Position numbers and translations under genes: made by a program | Notes under the pieces: generated by a model | What the model was told of the DNA's origin: nothing | What the model saw: the letters and a program-made list of their open reading frames with translations, nothing else | Databases searched by the model: none | Source of the DNA: Xanthomonas sp. Leaf131 | GTDB taxonomy: Bacteria; Pseudomonadota; Gammaproteobacteria; Xanthomonadales; Xanthomonadaceae | Direction: 5' to 3' | Assembly: GCF_001423495.1 (NCBI RefSeq) | Contig: NZ_LMOG01000006.1 | Location: 94,024-158,023, forward strand | Length of the DNA stretch: 64,000 nucleotides | In this document: one piece after another, positions 1-9,346 of the stretch | Layout of the letters: the number at the start of each line of letters is the position of its first letter | Numbering within the stretch: the stretch's first letter is position 1

Positions 1-1
1 G

Positions 2-661
2 CAGACCTCCAACGGCTCGGTTAATGCGATGCACGATTCGCTGGCGCCATTGAGCGGCCTGGTCACCTTGGTGAACATGTTGATCAACGCGATCTGGGGC
101 GGCATCGGCTGCGGCTTGCAGCAGTTCGTGGTGTATCTGCTATTGAGCGTATTTCTGGCTGGGTTGATGACCGGACGCACGCCGGAATTGTTCGGCCGCA
201 AGATCGAATCGCGCGAAGTGCAGTTGCTTGCGCTGTTGATCCTGTTGCAACCGCTGGTGGTGTTGGGCTTCACCGCGGTGGCGCTGGCAGTGCCGTCTTT
301 CACCGCAAATTCCAATCCCGGTTTCCATGGCATCAGCCAGGTGTTCTACGAGTACACCTCTGCCTTTGCCAACAACGGGTCAGGTTTCGAAGGGCTGGGC
401 GATGCCACGTATTGGTGGAACCTGAGTTGCTCGGTGGTGCTGGTGCTGGGCCGGTATCCGGCGTTGATCCTGCCGTTGATGGTGGCGGCGCGCATGGCGG
501 TGAAGCGGCGTGCGCCGGAGTCGGCCGGTAGCTTGCAGGTCGAAACGCCCACCTTTGCGTTGACCCTGATGGCGATCGTGCTGGTGCTCACCGTGCTGCA
601 GTTCATGCCGGCGCTGGTGCTGGGTCCTATCGCTGAACACCTCGCCCTGGCGGCGTCCTGA
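2..661 (+). CDS. kdpA: KdpA, potassium-transporting ATPase A subunit (3' part only)
   Basis: This is the last 219 residues of KdpA, the K+-selecting subunit of the inner-membrane KdpFABC high-affinity potassium pump. The 5' part lies before the window. The pore-loop motif NNGSGF is visible at nt 371-388, and several hydrophobic membrane segments follow, ending in a long C-terminal helix. kdpB starts 11 nt after the stop, so the two are surely co-transcribed. Identity rests on the motif and on the intact kdpBCDE genes that follow. Confidence 0.95.
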   Translation, partial: QTSNGSVNAMHDSLAPLSGLVTLVNMLINAIWGGIGCGLQQFVVYLLLSVFLAGLMTGRTPELFGRKIESREVQLLALLILLQPLVVLGFTAVALAVPSFTANSNPGFHGISQVFYEYTSAFANNGSGFEGLGDATYWWNLSCSVVLVLGRYPALILPLMVAARMAVKRRAPESAGSLQVETPTFALTLMAIVLVLTVLQFMPALVLGPIAEHLALAAS

Positions 662-672
662 GAGTTTGAGCA

Positions 673-2721
673 ATGTCTACGATCGATACGACTGAAAAAC
701 GCGAGCGCGGTGACGCAGCGTTGTTCGATGCTGCCGTGCTGCTTGCGGCAATGCGTGCGGCCTTCCTCAAGTTGGCGCCGCGGCATTTGCTGCGCAGCCC
801 GGTGATGGCGGTGGTGATGGGCGGTACGTTGCTGGCGGCGGTGATCACCGCCAGTGGGCATGGCAATGCCGGCTTCGGCTGGGCGGTAACGGCAATTTTG
901 TTCGTCACCGTGTTGTTCGGCAATTTTGCCGAGGCCATCGCCGAAGCGCGTGGACGTGGGCAGGCCGCATCGTTGCGCCGTGCACGCAAGGATCTGGTCG
1001 CGCGTCGCGTGGAAACCACGCTCGGCGGCCGCGAGACGCGCGTGCCGGCAGCAGAGTTGCGACCGGGCGATTACGTAATGGTGTCCGAGGGCGAATTCGT
1101 CCCGGCCGATGGCGAAATCGTGCGCGGCGTTGCAACGATCAACGAAGCGGCGGTGACCGGCGAATCGGCACCGGTGTTGCGCGAAGCCGGCACCGATCGC
1201 AGCGGCGTGATCGGCGGCACGCGCGTGCTCTCCGATGAGATCGTGTTCAAGGTCACTGCCGAGCCGGGGCATAGCTTTCTGGATCGCATGATCGCCTTGG
1301 TGGAAGGCGCCAACCGACAGAAGACGCCGAACGAAATCGCGCTCACCTTGTTGCTGGCGGCGATGACGCTGACCTTCTTGATTGTGGTCGCCTCGTTACC
1401 GGCGATTGCAGGTTTCGTCGGCGTCACGCTGGATCCGCTGCTGCTGATCGCACTGCTGGTGTGCCTGATTCCGACCACCATCGGCGGGCTATTGCCGGCG
1501 ATCGGTATTGCCGGCATGAACCGCGCGCTGTCGGCCAATGTGTTGGCCAAATCCGGCAAGGCGGTGGAAGTGGCTGGCGACGTGGACGTGTTGCTGCTCG
1601 ACAAGACCGGCACCATCACCTACGGCGACCGGCAGGCCACCGCGTTCCATCCGCTGGCCGGCATCGATCGTACGCAACTGCGCGATGCGGCAATGTTGGC
1701 ATCGCTGGCCGACCCGACGCCAGAAGGTAAATCCATCGTCAAGCTGGCACGCCAGCAGGGTGCGGTAGCCGTCGAGCCGGACGGCGCGCATTTCATTGCG
1801 TTCACTGCGCAAACCCGCATGTCCGGCGTCGATATCGCCGGGCGCAGCATCCGCAAGGGCGCCGGCGACTCGATCGTTGCCTATGTGCAGGCCATGGGCG
1901 CGACAGTGTCGCCGGAATTGAACGGCCGTATCGAGGAAGTGGCACGCGGCGGTGCCACGCCGCTGGTGGTGGCCGAAGGCCGGCATGTGTTGGGTGTGGT
2001 CGAGCTGAGCGACGTGGTCAAGCAAGGCATCAAGGAAAAGTTCGCGCAGCTGCGTGCGATGGGCATCAAGACGGTGATGATCACCGGCGATAACCCGCTC
2101 ACGGCCGCTGCCATTGCCGCCGAAGCCGGCGTGGACGATTACATCGCGCAGGCACGCCCGGAGGACAAGCTGGCGCGTATCCGCGCCGAGCAGGCCGGCG
2201 GACGGCTGGTGGCGATGGTCGGCGACGGCACCAACGATGCACCGGCGCTCGCCCAGGCCGACGTGGGCCTGGCGATGAACTCGGGCACGCAGGCCGCCAA
2301 GGAGGCCGGCAACATGGTCGATCTGGATTCGGATCCGGCCAAGTTGCTGGCGGTGGTCGAAGTGGGCAAGCAGCAGCTGATCACGCGTGGTGCCTTGACC
2401 ACGTTCTCACTGGCCAACGACGTCTCCAAGTATTTCGCGATCCTGCCGGCGCTGTTCGCTGCGGCGATTCCGTCGATGGCCGCGCTCAACGTCATGCAGC
2501 TGTCCAGCCCGCGGCACGCGGTGCTGGCGGCGTTGATCTTCAATGCGCTGATCATCCCGGCGTTGATTCCGCTGGCGTTGCGTGGCGTGCGCTTTCGTCC
2601 ATCCAGCGCCACCGCCTTGTTGCGCCGGAACATGTTGATGTACGGCGTGGGTGGCGTATTGCTGCCGTTTGCCGCGATCAAGTTGATCGACCTGGCGCTT
2701 GTCGCCGCTCTGGGAAACTGA
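673..2721 (+). CDS. kdpB: KdpB, P-type ATPase catalytic subunit of the K+ pump
   Basis: KdpB hydrolyses ATP and energises K+ uptake through KdpA in the inner membrane. The 682-residue length is normal for the family. The sequence shows the P-type signatures in order: TGES (residues 162-165, actuator domain), DKTGT with the phosphorylated Asp310, and GDGTNDAPA (from residue 517). Membrane helices lie near residues 55-95, 230-285 and 590-680. It is preceded by kdpA (11-nt gap) and followed by kdpC (3-nt gap). All key residues are present, so the pump should be active. Confidence 0.97.
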   Translation: MSTIDTTEKRERGDAALFDAAVLLAAMRAAFLKLAPRHLLRSPVMAVVMGGTLLAAVITASGHGNAGFGWAVTAILFVTVLFGNFAEAIAEARGRGQAASLRRARKDLVARRVETTLGGRETRVPAAELRPGDYVMVSEGEFVPADGEIVRGVATINEAAVTGESAPVLREAGTDRSGVIGGTRVLSDEIVFKVTAEPGHSFLDRMIALVEGANRQKTPNEIALTLLLAAMTLTFLIVVASLPAIAGFVGVTLDPLLLIALLVCLIPTTIGGLLPAIGIAGMNRALSANVLAKSGKAVEVAGDVDVLLLDKTGTITYGDRQATAFHPLAGIDRTQLRDAAMLASLADPTPEGKSIVKLARQQGAVAVEPDGAHFIAFTAQTRMSGVDIAGRSIRKGAGDSIVAYVQAMGATVSPELNGRIEEVARGGATPLVVAEGRHVLGVVELSDVVKQGIKEKFAQLRAMGIKTVMITGDNPLTAAAIAAEAGVDDYIAQARPEDKLARIRAEQAGGRLVAMVGDGTNDAPALAQADVGLAMNSGTQAAKEAGNMVDLDSDPAKLLAVVEVGKQQLITRGALTTFSLANDVSKYFAILPALFAAAIPSMAALNVMQLSSPRHAVLAALIFNALIIPALIPLALRGVRFRPSSATALLRRNMLMYGVGGVLLPFAAIKLIDLALVAALGN

Positions 2722-2724
2722 GTC

Positions 2725-3378
2725 ATGACGCTTTCTTCAACCACCAACCTTTCCACGTCGCTGCCGTTGCGCGACGACGGCGCATTGCGCGGCTCGCTGA
2801 TGCTCGCGTTGTTCATCCTGCTCGGGTTGGGCTTGAGCTATTCGCTGATCGCCACCGGCATCACCGGCGCGTTGTTTCCCACGCAGGCGCACGGCTCGTT
2901 GCTGCGTGTGGATGCGCGCGTCGTCGGTTCGTCGCTGGTCGCCCAGCCATTCGCCGATGCGCGTTATTTCCAGCCGCGTCCCTCGGCTGCCAAGTACGAC
3001 CCGACTGCGGCGGCCGGCAGCAATCAGGCGCGCTCCAATCCGGAGTTGCAGGCGCGTATCGCGGCAACGCGTGCAGAAGTGGCCGCACGCGACGGCATCG
3101 CAGCGGAGGCAGTGCCGAGCGAGTTGCTCACCCAATCCGGCAGTGGTCTGGACCCGCATCTGAGCCCGGCCGCCGTGCAGGTACAACTGCGCCGCGTTGC
3201 CAACGCACGTGGCTGGCCGGAACAGCGCGTCGCCGCCCTGGTGCAAACCGCCACCGAACACCCACAGTTCGGTCTGCTTGGGCAGCCGCGGGTGAATGTG
3301 CTGGCACTGAATCTGGCGCTTGATCGCGCCGGGAATGGGGAGTCGGGAATCGGGAATGGGGTGAAGCAAAAGCACTAG
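2725..3378 (+). CDS. kdpC: KdpC, K+ pump C subunit with a repeat-derived C-terminal tail
   Basis: KdpC is the single-span subunit that assists ATP binding by KdpB. Residues about 30-52 form the membrane anchor, and the periplasmic domain contains the family stretches QPFADARYFQPRPSA and SGSGLDPHLSP. The natural domain ends near residue 201 (NLALDRA). The last 16 residues, including [10 protein letters not shown], are translated from the left half of a dispersed GGGAATC repeat that fills the gap to kdpD. That makes the protein (217 aa) slightly longer than usual. Confidence 0.95.
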   Translation: MTLSSTTNLSTSLPLRDDGALRGSLMLALFILLGLGLSYSLIATGITGALFPTQAHGSLLRVDARVVGSSLVAQPFADARYFQPRPSAAKYDPTAAAGSNQARSNPELQARIAATRAEVAARDGIAAEAVPSELLTQSGSGLDPHLSPAAVQVQLRRVANARGWPEQRVAALVQTATEHPQFGLLGQPRVNVLALNLALDRAGNGESGIGNGVKQKH

Positions 3379-3433
3379 GATCATCGGGCAGCTGTAGGCT
3401 TTGCGATTCCCCATTCCCCATTCCCCATTCCCG
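3331..3433 (+). repeat. GGGAATC palindromic element, copy 1 (kdpC-kdpD)
   Basis: The left arm (about 3331-3362) is made of GGGAATGGGGAGTC-type units, and the right arm (about 3404-3433) of the complementary GATTCCCCATTCCC units. About 40 nt lie between them, including the conserved core GCAAAAGC near 3366. The left arm encodes the tail of KdpC. The right arm ends exactly at the kdpD start codon, so kdpD has no visible Shine-Dalgarno site. Confidence 0.85.
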
Positions 3434-6094
3434 ATGATTGACGCCCGCACCCAACAAGCCGACGCGCTGATCGGCGAACTGCAGCGCGAACATGGCGGGC
3501 GCCTGACCGTCTTTCTGGGCGCCGCGCCCGGTGTCGGCAAGACCTACGCCATGTTGTCGCGTGCATGCGAGCGCTTGCGGCAGGGCATGGACGTGGTGGC
3601 GGGTGTGATCGAAACCCACGGCCGCAGCGAAACCGCCGCGCTGCTGGATGGCCTGCCGTTGCTGCCGCGCACGCGCGTGAGCTATCAGGGCCGCATGCTG
3701 GAGGAATTCGACCTGGACGCGCTGCTGGCGCGCAAGCCCAAGCTGGCCTTGATCGACGAGTTGGCCCATCGCAATGTGCCGGGCAGCCGGCATGAGCGGC
3801 GCTGGCAGGACATCGTCGAGCTGCTCGATGCCGGCATCGATGTCTACACCACGGTCAATATCCAGCATCTGGAAAGTCTCAACGACATCGTGCTGCGCAT
3901 CACCGGCGTGCGCGTGTCCGAAACGGTGCCCGATGCAGTGTTCGACCGCCTGCGCGACATCGTGCTGGTGGATCTGCCGCCGCGCGAACTGATCGAGCGC
4001 CTGCAACAGGGCAAGGTGTATCTGCCCGAGCAGGCCACGCAGGCCTTGCAGGCGTTTTTTTCGCCCTCCAACCTCACTGCCTTGCGCGAGTTGGCAATGC
4101 AGACTGCCGCCGACCGCGTCGACAGCGACCTGCGCGACACCCAGGCCGCACGCGGATTGCCGGGCACCGCCGCCTTGCGTCGCCGCGTGGTGGTGGCCAT
4201 CGATGGGCGTGGCAGCTCGGATTATCTGGTGCGGGTGGCGCGGCGGTTGTCCGAGCGTCGCGATGCGCCGTGGACCGTGGTCACCGTGCAGATGCGCACC
4301 GTGGCCGATGCCGCCTGGCAGCTGGAAATCGACCGCGCGTTCGCACTGACGCGTCGGTTAGGTGGCGACACCGCGTTGCTGCACGGCGCCAACGTCGCCG
4401 AGGCGCTACTGGATTTCGCCGCGCAAAACGGCGTGTCCACCTTGGTGCTGGGGCGCACGCGCGAACGCCCGCTCGCGCGCATGTTCAACCGCACGCTCAC
4501 CCAGCAATTGCTGCAGCGTGGCGCGCATTACGAACTGGTCATCGTCAGCTCTGCCGATGCGCGTGCGCGCGCGCGCCAGCGTTGGCGCAATCCGCGTCAG
4601 TGGCTGCAGCGTTACGACCTGGCGTTCGCGGCGATCGCGGCCGCTGCCGCCGTCGCGGTGGCGTGGGTGATCCAGCGCTGGACCGACATCGACGATCTGT
4701 CGATGGTGTTCATCGTCGCAGTGGTGCTGGTGGCCTCGCGCACGCGCATGGCCGCTGCGGTGATCGCTGCGTTGCTGAGTTTTGTCGCCTACAACTTCTT
4801 CTTTATCGAACCGCGTTTCACCTTGCACATCAGCGCGCGCCAGGGCGTGGTGACGGTGTGCCTGTTCCTGATCGCCGCCCTGGTCGCCGGCCGTCTGGCC
4901 TCGCGCCTGCGCAGCCAGGTGCTGGCCTTGCGCGCGGCCAATACGCATGCCAATGCACTGCAGACGCTGGCCCGCGAACTCAGCACCGCCGCCGATCTGG
5001 GCCAGGTGCTGGAGGCCGGCCGTCGCGCGCTGACCACCGCACTGGATGCCGAGGCCTGGTTGCGTCTGGAGCAACGCGAAAGTGATGCACCTGCCAGCTT
5101 CGGCACGCTCGATCGCAGCGCGGCGGAGTGGACCCAGCGCCACGGTCAGCCGGCCGGCCGCTTCACCGATACGCTGGCCGGCGCGCAGTGGTGGTGCCTG
5201 CCGGTGCGGCACGAACGCGGCAGCCTGGGTGTGGCGGCGCTGCGCTTTCGCCAGGCCGTAGAGCGGCCAGGGTTGGAGCAGCGGCGGCTGGCCGAAGCGA
5301 TGGTGGAAGACATCGGCCAGGCCGCGCTGCGCACGCGCCTGGTCGCCGATCTGGAAGGCGCGCGCGTCAGTGGCGAAACCGAGCGCCTGCGCTCGGCGTT
5401 GCTGTCCTCGGTCTCGCACGATCTGCGCTCGCCGCTGGCCTCGATGATCGGCTCGGCCAGCAGCCTGGCCAGCTACGGCGATGCGATGGACGCGCAGGAC
5501 CGCCACAGCCTGCTCGACACCATCCAGCTCGAAGGCGAGCGGCTGGATCGCTACATCCAGAACCTGCTCGACATGACCCGGCTCGGCCACACCGGGCTGA
5601 CCTTGAATCGCGACTGGATCGGCGTGGACGAGCTGCTCGGCTCGGCCACACGCCGGCTGCAGCGCTACCAGCCGGCGGTGCGCCTGCAACTGGATCTGGC
5701 CGCCGACCTGCCGGCGATCTGGGTGCACCCGGCACTGGTGGAACAAGCCATCTTCAACGTGCTGGAGAATGCGGCGAAATTTTCGCCACCGGGCGTGGCG
5801 GTGACCGTGCAGGCGCGGCTGCAGGCCGGCGCCTTGCAAATCGATATCGGCGACCAGGGGCCGGGCATTCCCGAAGACGAGCGCGCGCGTATTTTCGACA
5901 TGTTCTACAGCGTCGAGCGTGGCGACCGCGGTCGCAATGGCACCGGGCTGGGCCTTGCCATTTGCCAGGGCATGATCGGCGCGCACGGCGGCAGCGTGGA
6001 GGCGCTGGCCGGCGCACATGGTCACGGCACCACGATCCGCATTACGCTGCCGTTGCTCGTTCCTGCCGCGCCACCTCGCCCCGATGCCGACTGA
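3434..6094 (+). CDS. kdpD: KdpD, K+-responsive sensor histidine kinase
   Basis: KdpD senses K+ limitation and turgor and phosphorylates KdpE. The 886 residues show a KdpD/Usp-like N-terminal half with Walker A GAAPGVGKT (29-37), four membrane helices (about 395-490), a GAF-like linker, and a kinase core with the H-box SHDLRSP (His662), an N-box (NVLENA) and the G-boxes DQGPGIPE and GTGLGLAI. The start ATG 3434 is chosen because the 11 preceding in-frame residues are translated repeat sequence. The 3' end overlaps kdpE by 11 nt. Confidence 0.95.
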   Translation: MIDARTQQADALIGELQREHGGRLTVFLGAAPGVGKTYAMLSRACERLRQGMDVVAGVIETHGRSETAALLDGLPLLPRTRVSYQGRMLEEFDLDALLARKPKLALIDELAHRNVPGSRHERRWQDIVELLDAGIDVYTTVNIQHLESLNDIVLRITGVRVSETVPDAVFDRLRDIVLVDLPPRELIERLQQGKVYLPEQATQALQAFFSPSNLTALRELAMQTAADRVDSDLRDTQAARGLPGTAALRRRVVVAIDGRGSSDYLVRVARRLSERRDAPWTVVTVQMRTVADAAWQLEIDRAFALTRRLGGDTALLHGANVAEALLDFAAQNGVSTLVLGRTRERPLARMFNRTLTQQLLQRGAHYELVIVSSADARARARQRWRNPRQWLQRYDLAFAAIAAAAAVAVAWVIQRWTDIDDLSMVFIVAVVLVASRTRMAAAVIAALLSFVAYNFFFIEPRFTLHISARQGVVTVCLFLIAALVAGRLASRLRSQVLALRAANTHANALQTLARELSTAADLGQVLEAGRRALTTALDAEAWLRLEQRESDAPASFGTLDRSAAEWTQRHGQPAGRFTDTLAGAQWWCLPVRHERGSLGVAALRFRQAVERPGLEQRRLAEAMVEDIGQAALRTRLVADLEGARVSGETERLRSALLSSVSHDLRSPLASMIGSASSLASYGDAMDAQDRHSLLDTIQLEGERLDRYIQNLLDMTRLGHTGLTLNRDWIGVDELLGSATRRLQRYQPAVRLQLDLAADLPAIWVHPALVEQAIFNVLENAAKFSPPGVAVTVQARLQAGALQIDIGDQGPGIPEDERARIFDMFYSVERGDRGRNGTGLGLAICQGMIGAHGGSVEALAGAHGHGTTIRITLPLLVPAAPPRPDAD

Positions 6095-6800
6095 CCTCAC
6101 TGCCATCCCGCCCGCCCGCGTGCTGATCGTCGACGACGAGCCGCAGATCCGCCGCTTTCTCGACATCAGCCTGCGCGCCCAAGGCTATCGCGTGCTGCAG
6201 GCCGGCACCGCCGAAGAAGGCCTGGCCCTGCTGGCCGGGCAGGGCGCCGAACTGGTGGTGCTGGACATCGGCCTGCCCGATCGCGACGGCCACGAAGTGC
6301 TGCGCGAGATCCGCCAGTGGTCCAACGTACCGGTGATCATGCTCACCGTGCGCGCCGGCGAAACCGAAAAGGTCGCCGCGCTCGATGCCGGCGCCAACGA
6401 CTACGTCACCAAACCGTTCGGCGTGCAGGAATTGATGGCACGCATCCGCGCGCTGTTGCGCCAGGCCGGCGCGGGCAGCACGGTGGAAGAAAGCGTATTC
6501 GACGACGGCCGCCTGCATATCCATCTGGGTCTGCGCGAGGTCACGCTGGCGGGCGAAGCGGTGCCGCTGAGTCGCAAGGAATACGCCTTGCTCGCACTGC
6601 TGCTCAAACACGCCGGCCGCGTGGTCACCCAGCCGCAACTGCTACGCGAAGTGTGGGGCCCGACCCACGAAGAAGACACCCATTACCTGCGCATCCTGGT
6701 CGGCAAACTGCGTCAGAAACTGCACGACGATGCTGCCGACCCGCATTACATCGTCACCGAACCGGGTGTGGGGCTGCGCTTTATTGGTGTGACGCGTTGA
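6084..6800 (+). CDS. kdpE: KdpE, OmpR-family response regulator
   Basis: KdpE activates the kdp operon when phosphorylated by KdpD. The receiver domain carries the acidic pair DD (17-18), phosphoacceptor Asp61 (VVLDIGLPD) and the conserved Lys in VTKPFG. A winged-helix DNA-binding domain with LSRKEYALL and VGKLRQKL follows. The start ATG 6084 lies inside the end of kdpD and gives the usual length of 238 residues. A longer reading frame upstream would only repeat kdpD sequence in another frame. Confidence 0.95.
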   Translation: MPTDLTAIPPARVLIVDDEPQIRRFLDISLRAQGYRVLQAGTAEEGLALLAGQGAELVVLDIGLPDRDGHEVLREIRQWSNVPVIMLTVRAGETEKVAALDAGANDYVTKPFGVQELMARIRALLRQAGAGSTVEESVFDDGRLHIHLGLREVTLAGEAVPLSRKEYALLALLLKHAGRVVTQPQLLREVWGPTHEEDTHYLRILVGKLRQKLHDDAADPHYIVTEPGVGLRFIGVTR

Positions 6801-6811
6801 GTTGATCGCAC

Positions 6812-6829
6812 CGCCTGACCAACCAGGCG
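6812..6829. terminator. Stem-loop between the convergent kdpE and FAD-oxidase genes
   Basis: A perfect 6-bp GC stem, CGCCTG/CAGGCG with a 6-nt loop, lies 12 nt after the kdpE stop. There is no T-tract, so a role as terminator is only possible. The rest of 6830-7032 shows no gene. Confidence 0.35.
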
Positions 6830-7032
6830 CCCGTTACCGCGCAAGCACGGTGCTGCGTGTATTGCCCGATGCAGTTCGCCGCAGTGGCGCAGATGCCGGG
6901 ACGATGCGATCCAGCGCGCGATAACGGCGCCGGTGCAGGTGCGCTGCGTGCATCGCACAAACCGAAAGCTGTTCGATTTTCGTCAGCGGTGCATCGTTGT
7001 CGTGCGCTGCGGTGTCGCCGGGGAGCAAGCGC

Positions 7033-8421
7033 TCACTCCAGCGGCGGCAGCACTTTTCCCGGATTCAAGATCCCATCCGGATCCAGCGCGGCCTTGATCG
7101 CACGCATCGCCGCCAGCGTCGGTGCGCTGAACGCCTGTGTCATGAAATCGCGCTTGGCCACGCCGATGCCGTGTTCGCCGGAGAGCGTACCTTCCAGCGC
7201 CAGCACCAGCGCGAACAGGCGCGGCAAGGCGGCATGTGCGCGTGCGTCTTCGTCGGCATCGGCCGGGTCGTACATGATGTTGACGTGCAGGTTGCCATTG
7301 CCGGCGTGGCCGAAGGCGACGATGGGCAATGCGAATTCCGATGCGAGCGCTTCCACACCGGCAACCAGCTCAGGGATGCGCGAGACCGGCACCACCACGT
7401 CTTCGTTGATCTTGCCCGGCTTGATCGTGCGCAATGCCGGCGACAGCGCGCGGCGCGCCGCCCACAACTTGTCGCGCGCGCTGCCATCGGCGGCCACGTC
7501 CAGTGCCAACACGCCTTCGCCATCGGCAGCAGCGTGCAAGGCCTGCAATGCGTAGGGCAGGGTGTCGTGATCGCCGTCGGCTTCGATTAGCAACATCGCA
7601 CCGGCCTCGGGCACGTCGCTGCCGTTGCGTCGCAATAACGCAATTGCGCTGGCATCCATGAATTCCAGCATCGTCGGCGTGGTCGGTTGCGCCATGATGC
7701 GCGACACCGCCGCCGCAGCGCTGGCCGCATCGCGATACAACGCACGCAGACCAGCTTGCGCGATCGCGCGCGGTGTGAGCTTCAACGTCGCTTCGACGAT
7801 GATCGCCAGGGTGCCTTCGCTGCCGACCAGCAAATGCGTGAGGTCGTAGCCGGTGGAATTCTTGGTATACGCACCGCCGCAACGGATCACCTCGCCGGTG
7901 CCGGTCACTGCGACCAAACCGAGCACGTTGTCGCGGGTGGCGCCGTATTTCACTGCGCGCGGGCCGCCTGCATTGGTGGCGAGATTACCGCCAACGCTGC
8001 AGATCTCTGCGCTGGACGGATCCGGCGGCCAGAACAAGCCATGCGGCTGCAAGGCCTGCTGCAAGTCGCCGTTGAGCAGACCCGGTTGCACGATGGCGCA
8101 GCGATCCGCCGGACGCAGCGCAAGGATGCGGTTCATGCGCGCCATCGACACCACCACGCCGCCGGAAAACGGCACTGCCGCGCCAGTGGTGCCGGTGCCT
8201 GCGCCACGCGCCACGATCGGCACGCCATGCGCGCGACAAGCCTGCACGATCGCCACCACGTCATCGGTATCGCGCGGCACCGCGACGGCGTCGGGCAACG
8301 CCCAGCGGCGCGAATCGTCTTCGCCGTAGCGGCGGCGCGCGTCGGCGCCGGTCAACCAGCCATCGGGGCCAAGCCGTGCGGCCAGCAGCTCGGCCAGCGC
8401 GGTGGGAAGCACATCGGTCAT
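7033..8421 (-). CDS. FAD-linked oxidase, D-lactate/glycolate dehydrogenase-like (GlcD/Dld family)
   Basis: This 462-residue protein belongs to the FAD_binding_4 / FAD-oxidase_C family that oxidises 2-hydroxyacids such as D-lactate or glycolate. The FAD-binding PP-loop region has GAGTGTTGAAVP (about residue 68) and SVGGNLATNAGGP, and the C-terminal domain has GNGNLHVN and the GEHGIGVAKR motif. The start is the ATG at 8421 that overlaps the stop of the upstream hydrolase gene. A longer frame to 8913 has no family similarity. The substrate cannot be fixed; 2-hydroxyglutarate is another option. Confidence 0.85.
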   Translation of the reverse strand: MTDVLPTALAELLAARLGPDGWLTGADARRRYGEDDSRRWALPDAVAVPRDTDDVVAIVQACRAHGVPIVARGAGTGTTGAAVPFSGGVVVSMARMNRILALRPADRCAIVQPGLLNGDLQQALQPHGLFWPPDPSSAEICSVGGNLATNAGGPRAVKYGATRDNVLGLVAVTGTGEVIRCGGAYTKNSTGYDLTHLLVGSEGTLAIIVEATLKLTPRAIAQAGLRALYRDAASAAAAVSRIMAQPTTPTMLEFMDASAIALLRRNGSDVPEAGAMLLIEADGDHDTLPYALQALHAAADGEGVLALDVAADGSARDKLWAARRALSPALRTIKPGKINEDVVVPVSRIPELVAGVEALASEFALPIVAFGHAGNGNLHVNIMYDPADADEDARAHAALPRLFALVLALEGTLSGEHGIGVAKRDFMTQAFSAPTLAAMRAIKAALDPDGILNPGKVLPPLE

Positions 8422-8957
8422 GACGGGTGATCCTGTGGTGCCGCGCGCTGGATGCATGTCCATCCCAGCACTGCGACGGTGAGCGGCAGCCAGACCCAGC
8501 GCAGCTCGGAGAGCAGCGTGGCAACGCCGCGCGCATTGAAGAAACCGTTGGCGAATGGCGACACGCGGATCGGCCGCCATGGTGCAAACCAGCGCGCATC
8601 GCTCCACGGCCAGGTCAACGCAACGCCGAGGCCGCCGGACGTCATCGCATCCAGCACAGGATGCGATGCGGTGCAGACGAATAAAAACGCTGCGGCCTGC
8701 AACGCATCCGCACGCAACACACGATGCGCAGCACAGCCCAGCAGCGCGATCAACGCGGCGAACAGCAACGAGTGGCTGGCACCGCGATGGCCGAACACAT
8801 CTGCATATGGAATGTGCAGCGCGAATGCCAGCACATCGGCATCCGGCAACATCGCCGCCACGATGCCGGCACCTAGCAAGCGCGGGGAGAGGCGGCCGCG
8901 TTCGCTGGCGCACCAGAGCGCCAGCGGCACGGCGGCGTGGGTGAGGATGGTGGGCAT
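8418..8957 (-). CDS. YdjM/DUF457-type membrane-bound metal-dependent hydrolase
   Basis: This 179-residue polytopic membrane protein has the family's conserved features: TH near the N-terminus (MPTILTHAAV), PDADV (about 38-42) and GHRGASHS (about 56-63), which are presumed metal ligands. At least four hydrophobic segments are present. Relatives are named after E. coli YdjM, but the substrate is unknown. The gene overlaps the downstream oxidase gene by 4 nt (ATGA) and follows yraN by 16 nt, so all three read as one minus-strand operon behind lpoA. Confidence 0.8.
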   Translation of the reverse strand: MPTILTHAAVPLALWCASERGRLSPRLLGAGIVAAMLPDADVLAFALHIPYADVFGHRGASHSLLFAALIALLGCAAHRVLRADALQAAAFLFVCTASHPVLDAMTSGGLGVALTWPWSDARWFAPWRPIRVSPFANGFFNARGVATLLSELRWVWLPLTVAVLGWTCIQRAAPQDHPS

Positions 8958-8973
8958 CGCGGGTGGGTGGTTT

Positions 8974-9342
8974 TCAGCAATCGTCGGCGCGGAAGGCGTC
9001 GCGGATCCAGTTCAGCACCGGCGGCTCGCCGCTGGCTTCGACCACATCGAAGCGGCACGGCAAGCTCGCCAGTGCCGGGTGATAGGCGAGAAACACTTGC
9101 GCGGCCAGCACCAGTTTGCGGCGCTTGCGCCGGTCCACCGATGCAGCGCCACCGCCGAAGCGGTTGTCGCGCCGATAACGCACTTCCACAAACACCAGCG
9201 CTTGCCCGTCGCGCATCACCAGATCGAGTTCGCCGCCGCGGTAGTTGGCGTTGGCCACGACCAGCCGCAGGCCGGCCTGCTCTAGCAGCGCGCGTGCCAA
9301 CGCTTCCACCGCCGCACCACGCTGCTGACGTGCTGCCGGCAT
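8974..9342 (-). CDS. yraN: YraN family protein (UPF0102), endonuclease-like
   Basis: YraN-type proteins have a restriction-endonuclease-like fold, but their role is unclear. The 122-residue protein shows the family motifs: [16 protein letters not shown], then [13 protein letters not shown] with a candidate catalytic Glu-x-Asp, then VFVEVRYR and KRRKLVLAA. The start ATG 9342 is 4 nt downstream of the lpoA stop. This lpoA-yraN order, divergent from rsmI, matches the yraL-yraM-yraN arrangement of enterobacteria. Confidence 0.9.
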   Translation of the reverse strand: MPAARQQRGAAVEALARALLEQAGLRLVVANANYRGGELDLVMRDGQALVFVEVRYRRDNRFGGGAASVDRRKRRKLVLAAQVFLAYHPALASLPCRFDVVEASGEPPVLNWIRDAFRADDC

Positions 9343-9346
9343 GGCG

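Noticed and set aside
4406..6166. 586-codon open frame on the minus strand
   Set aside because: Antisense to kdpD, with repetitive Arg/Gln/His-rich translation.
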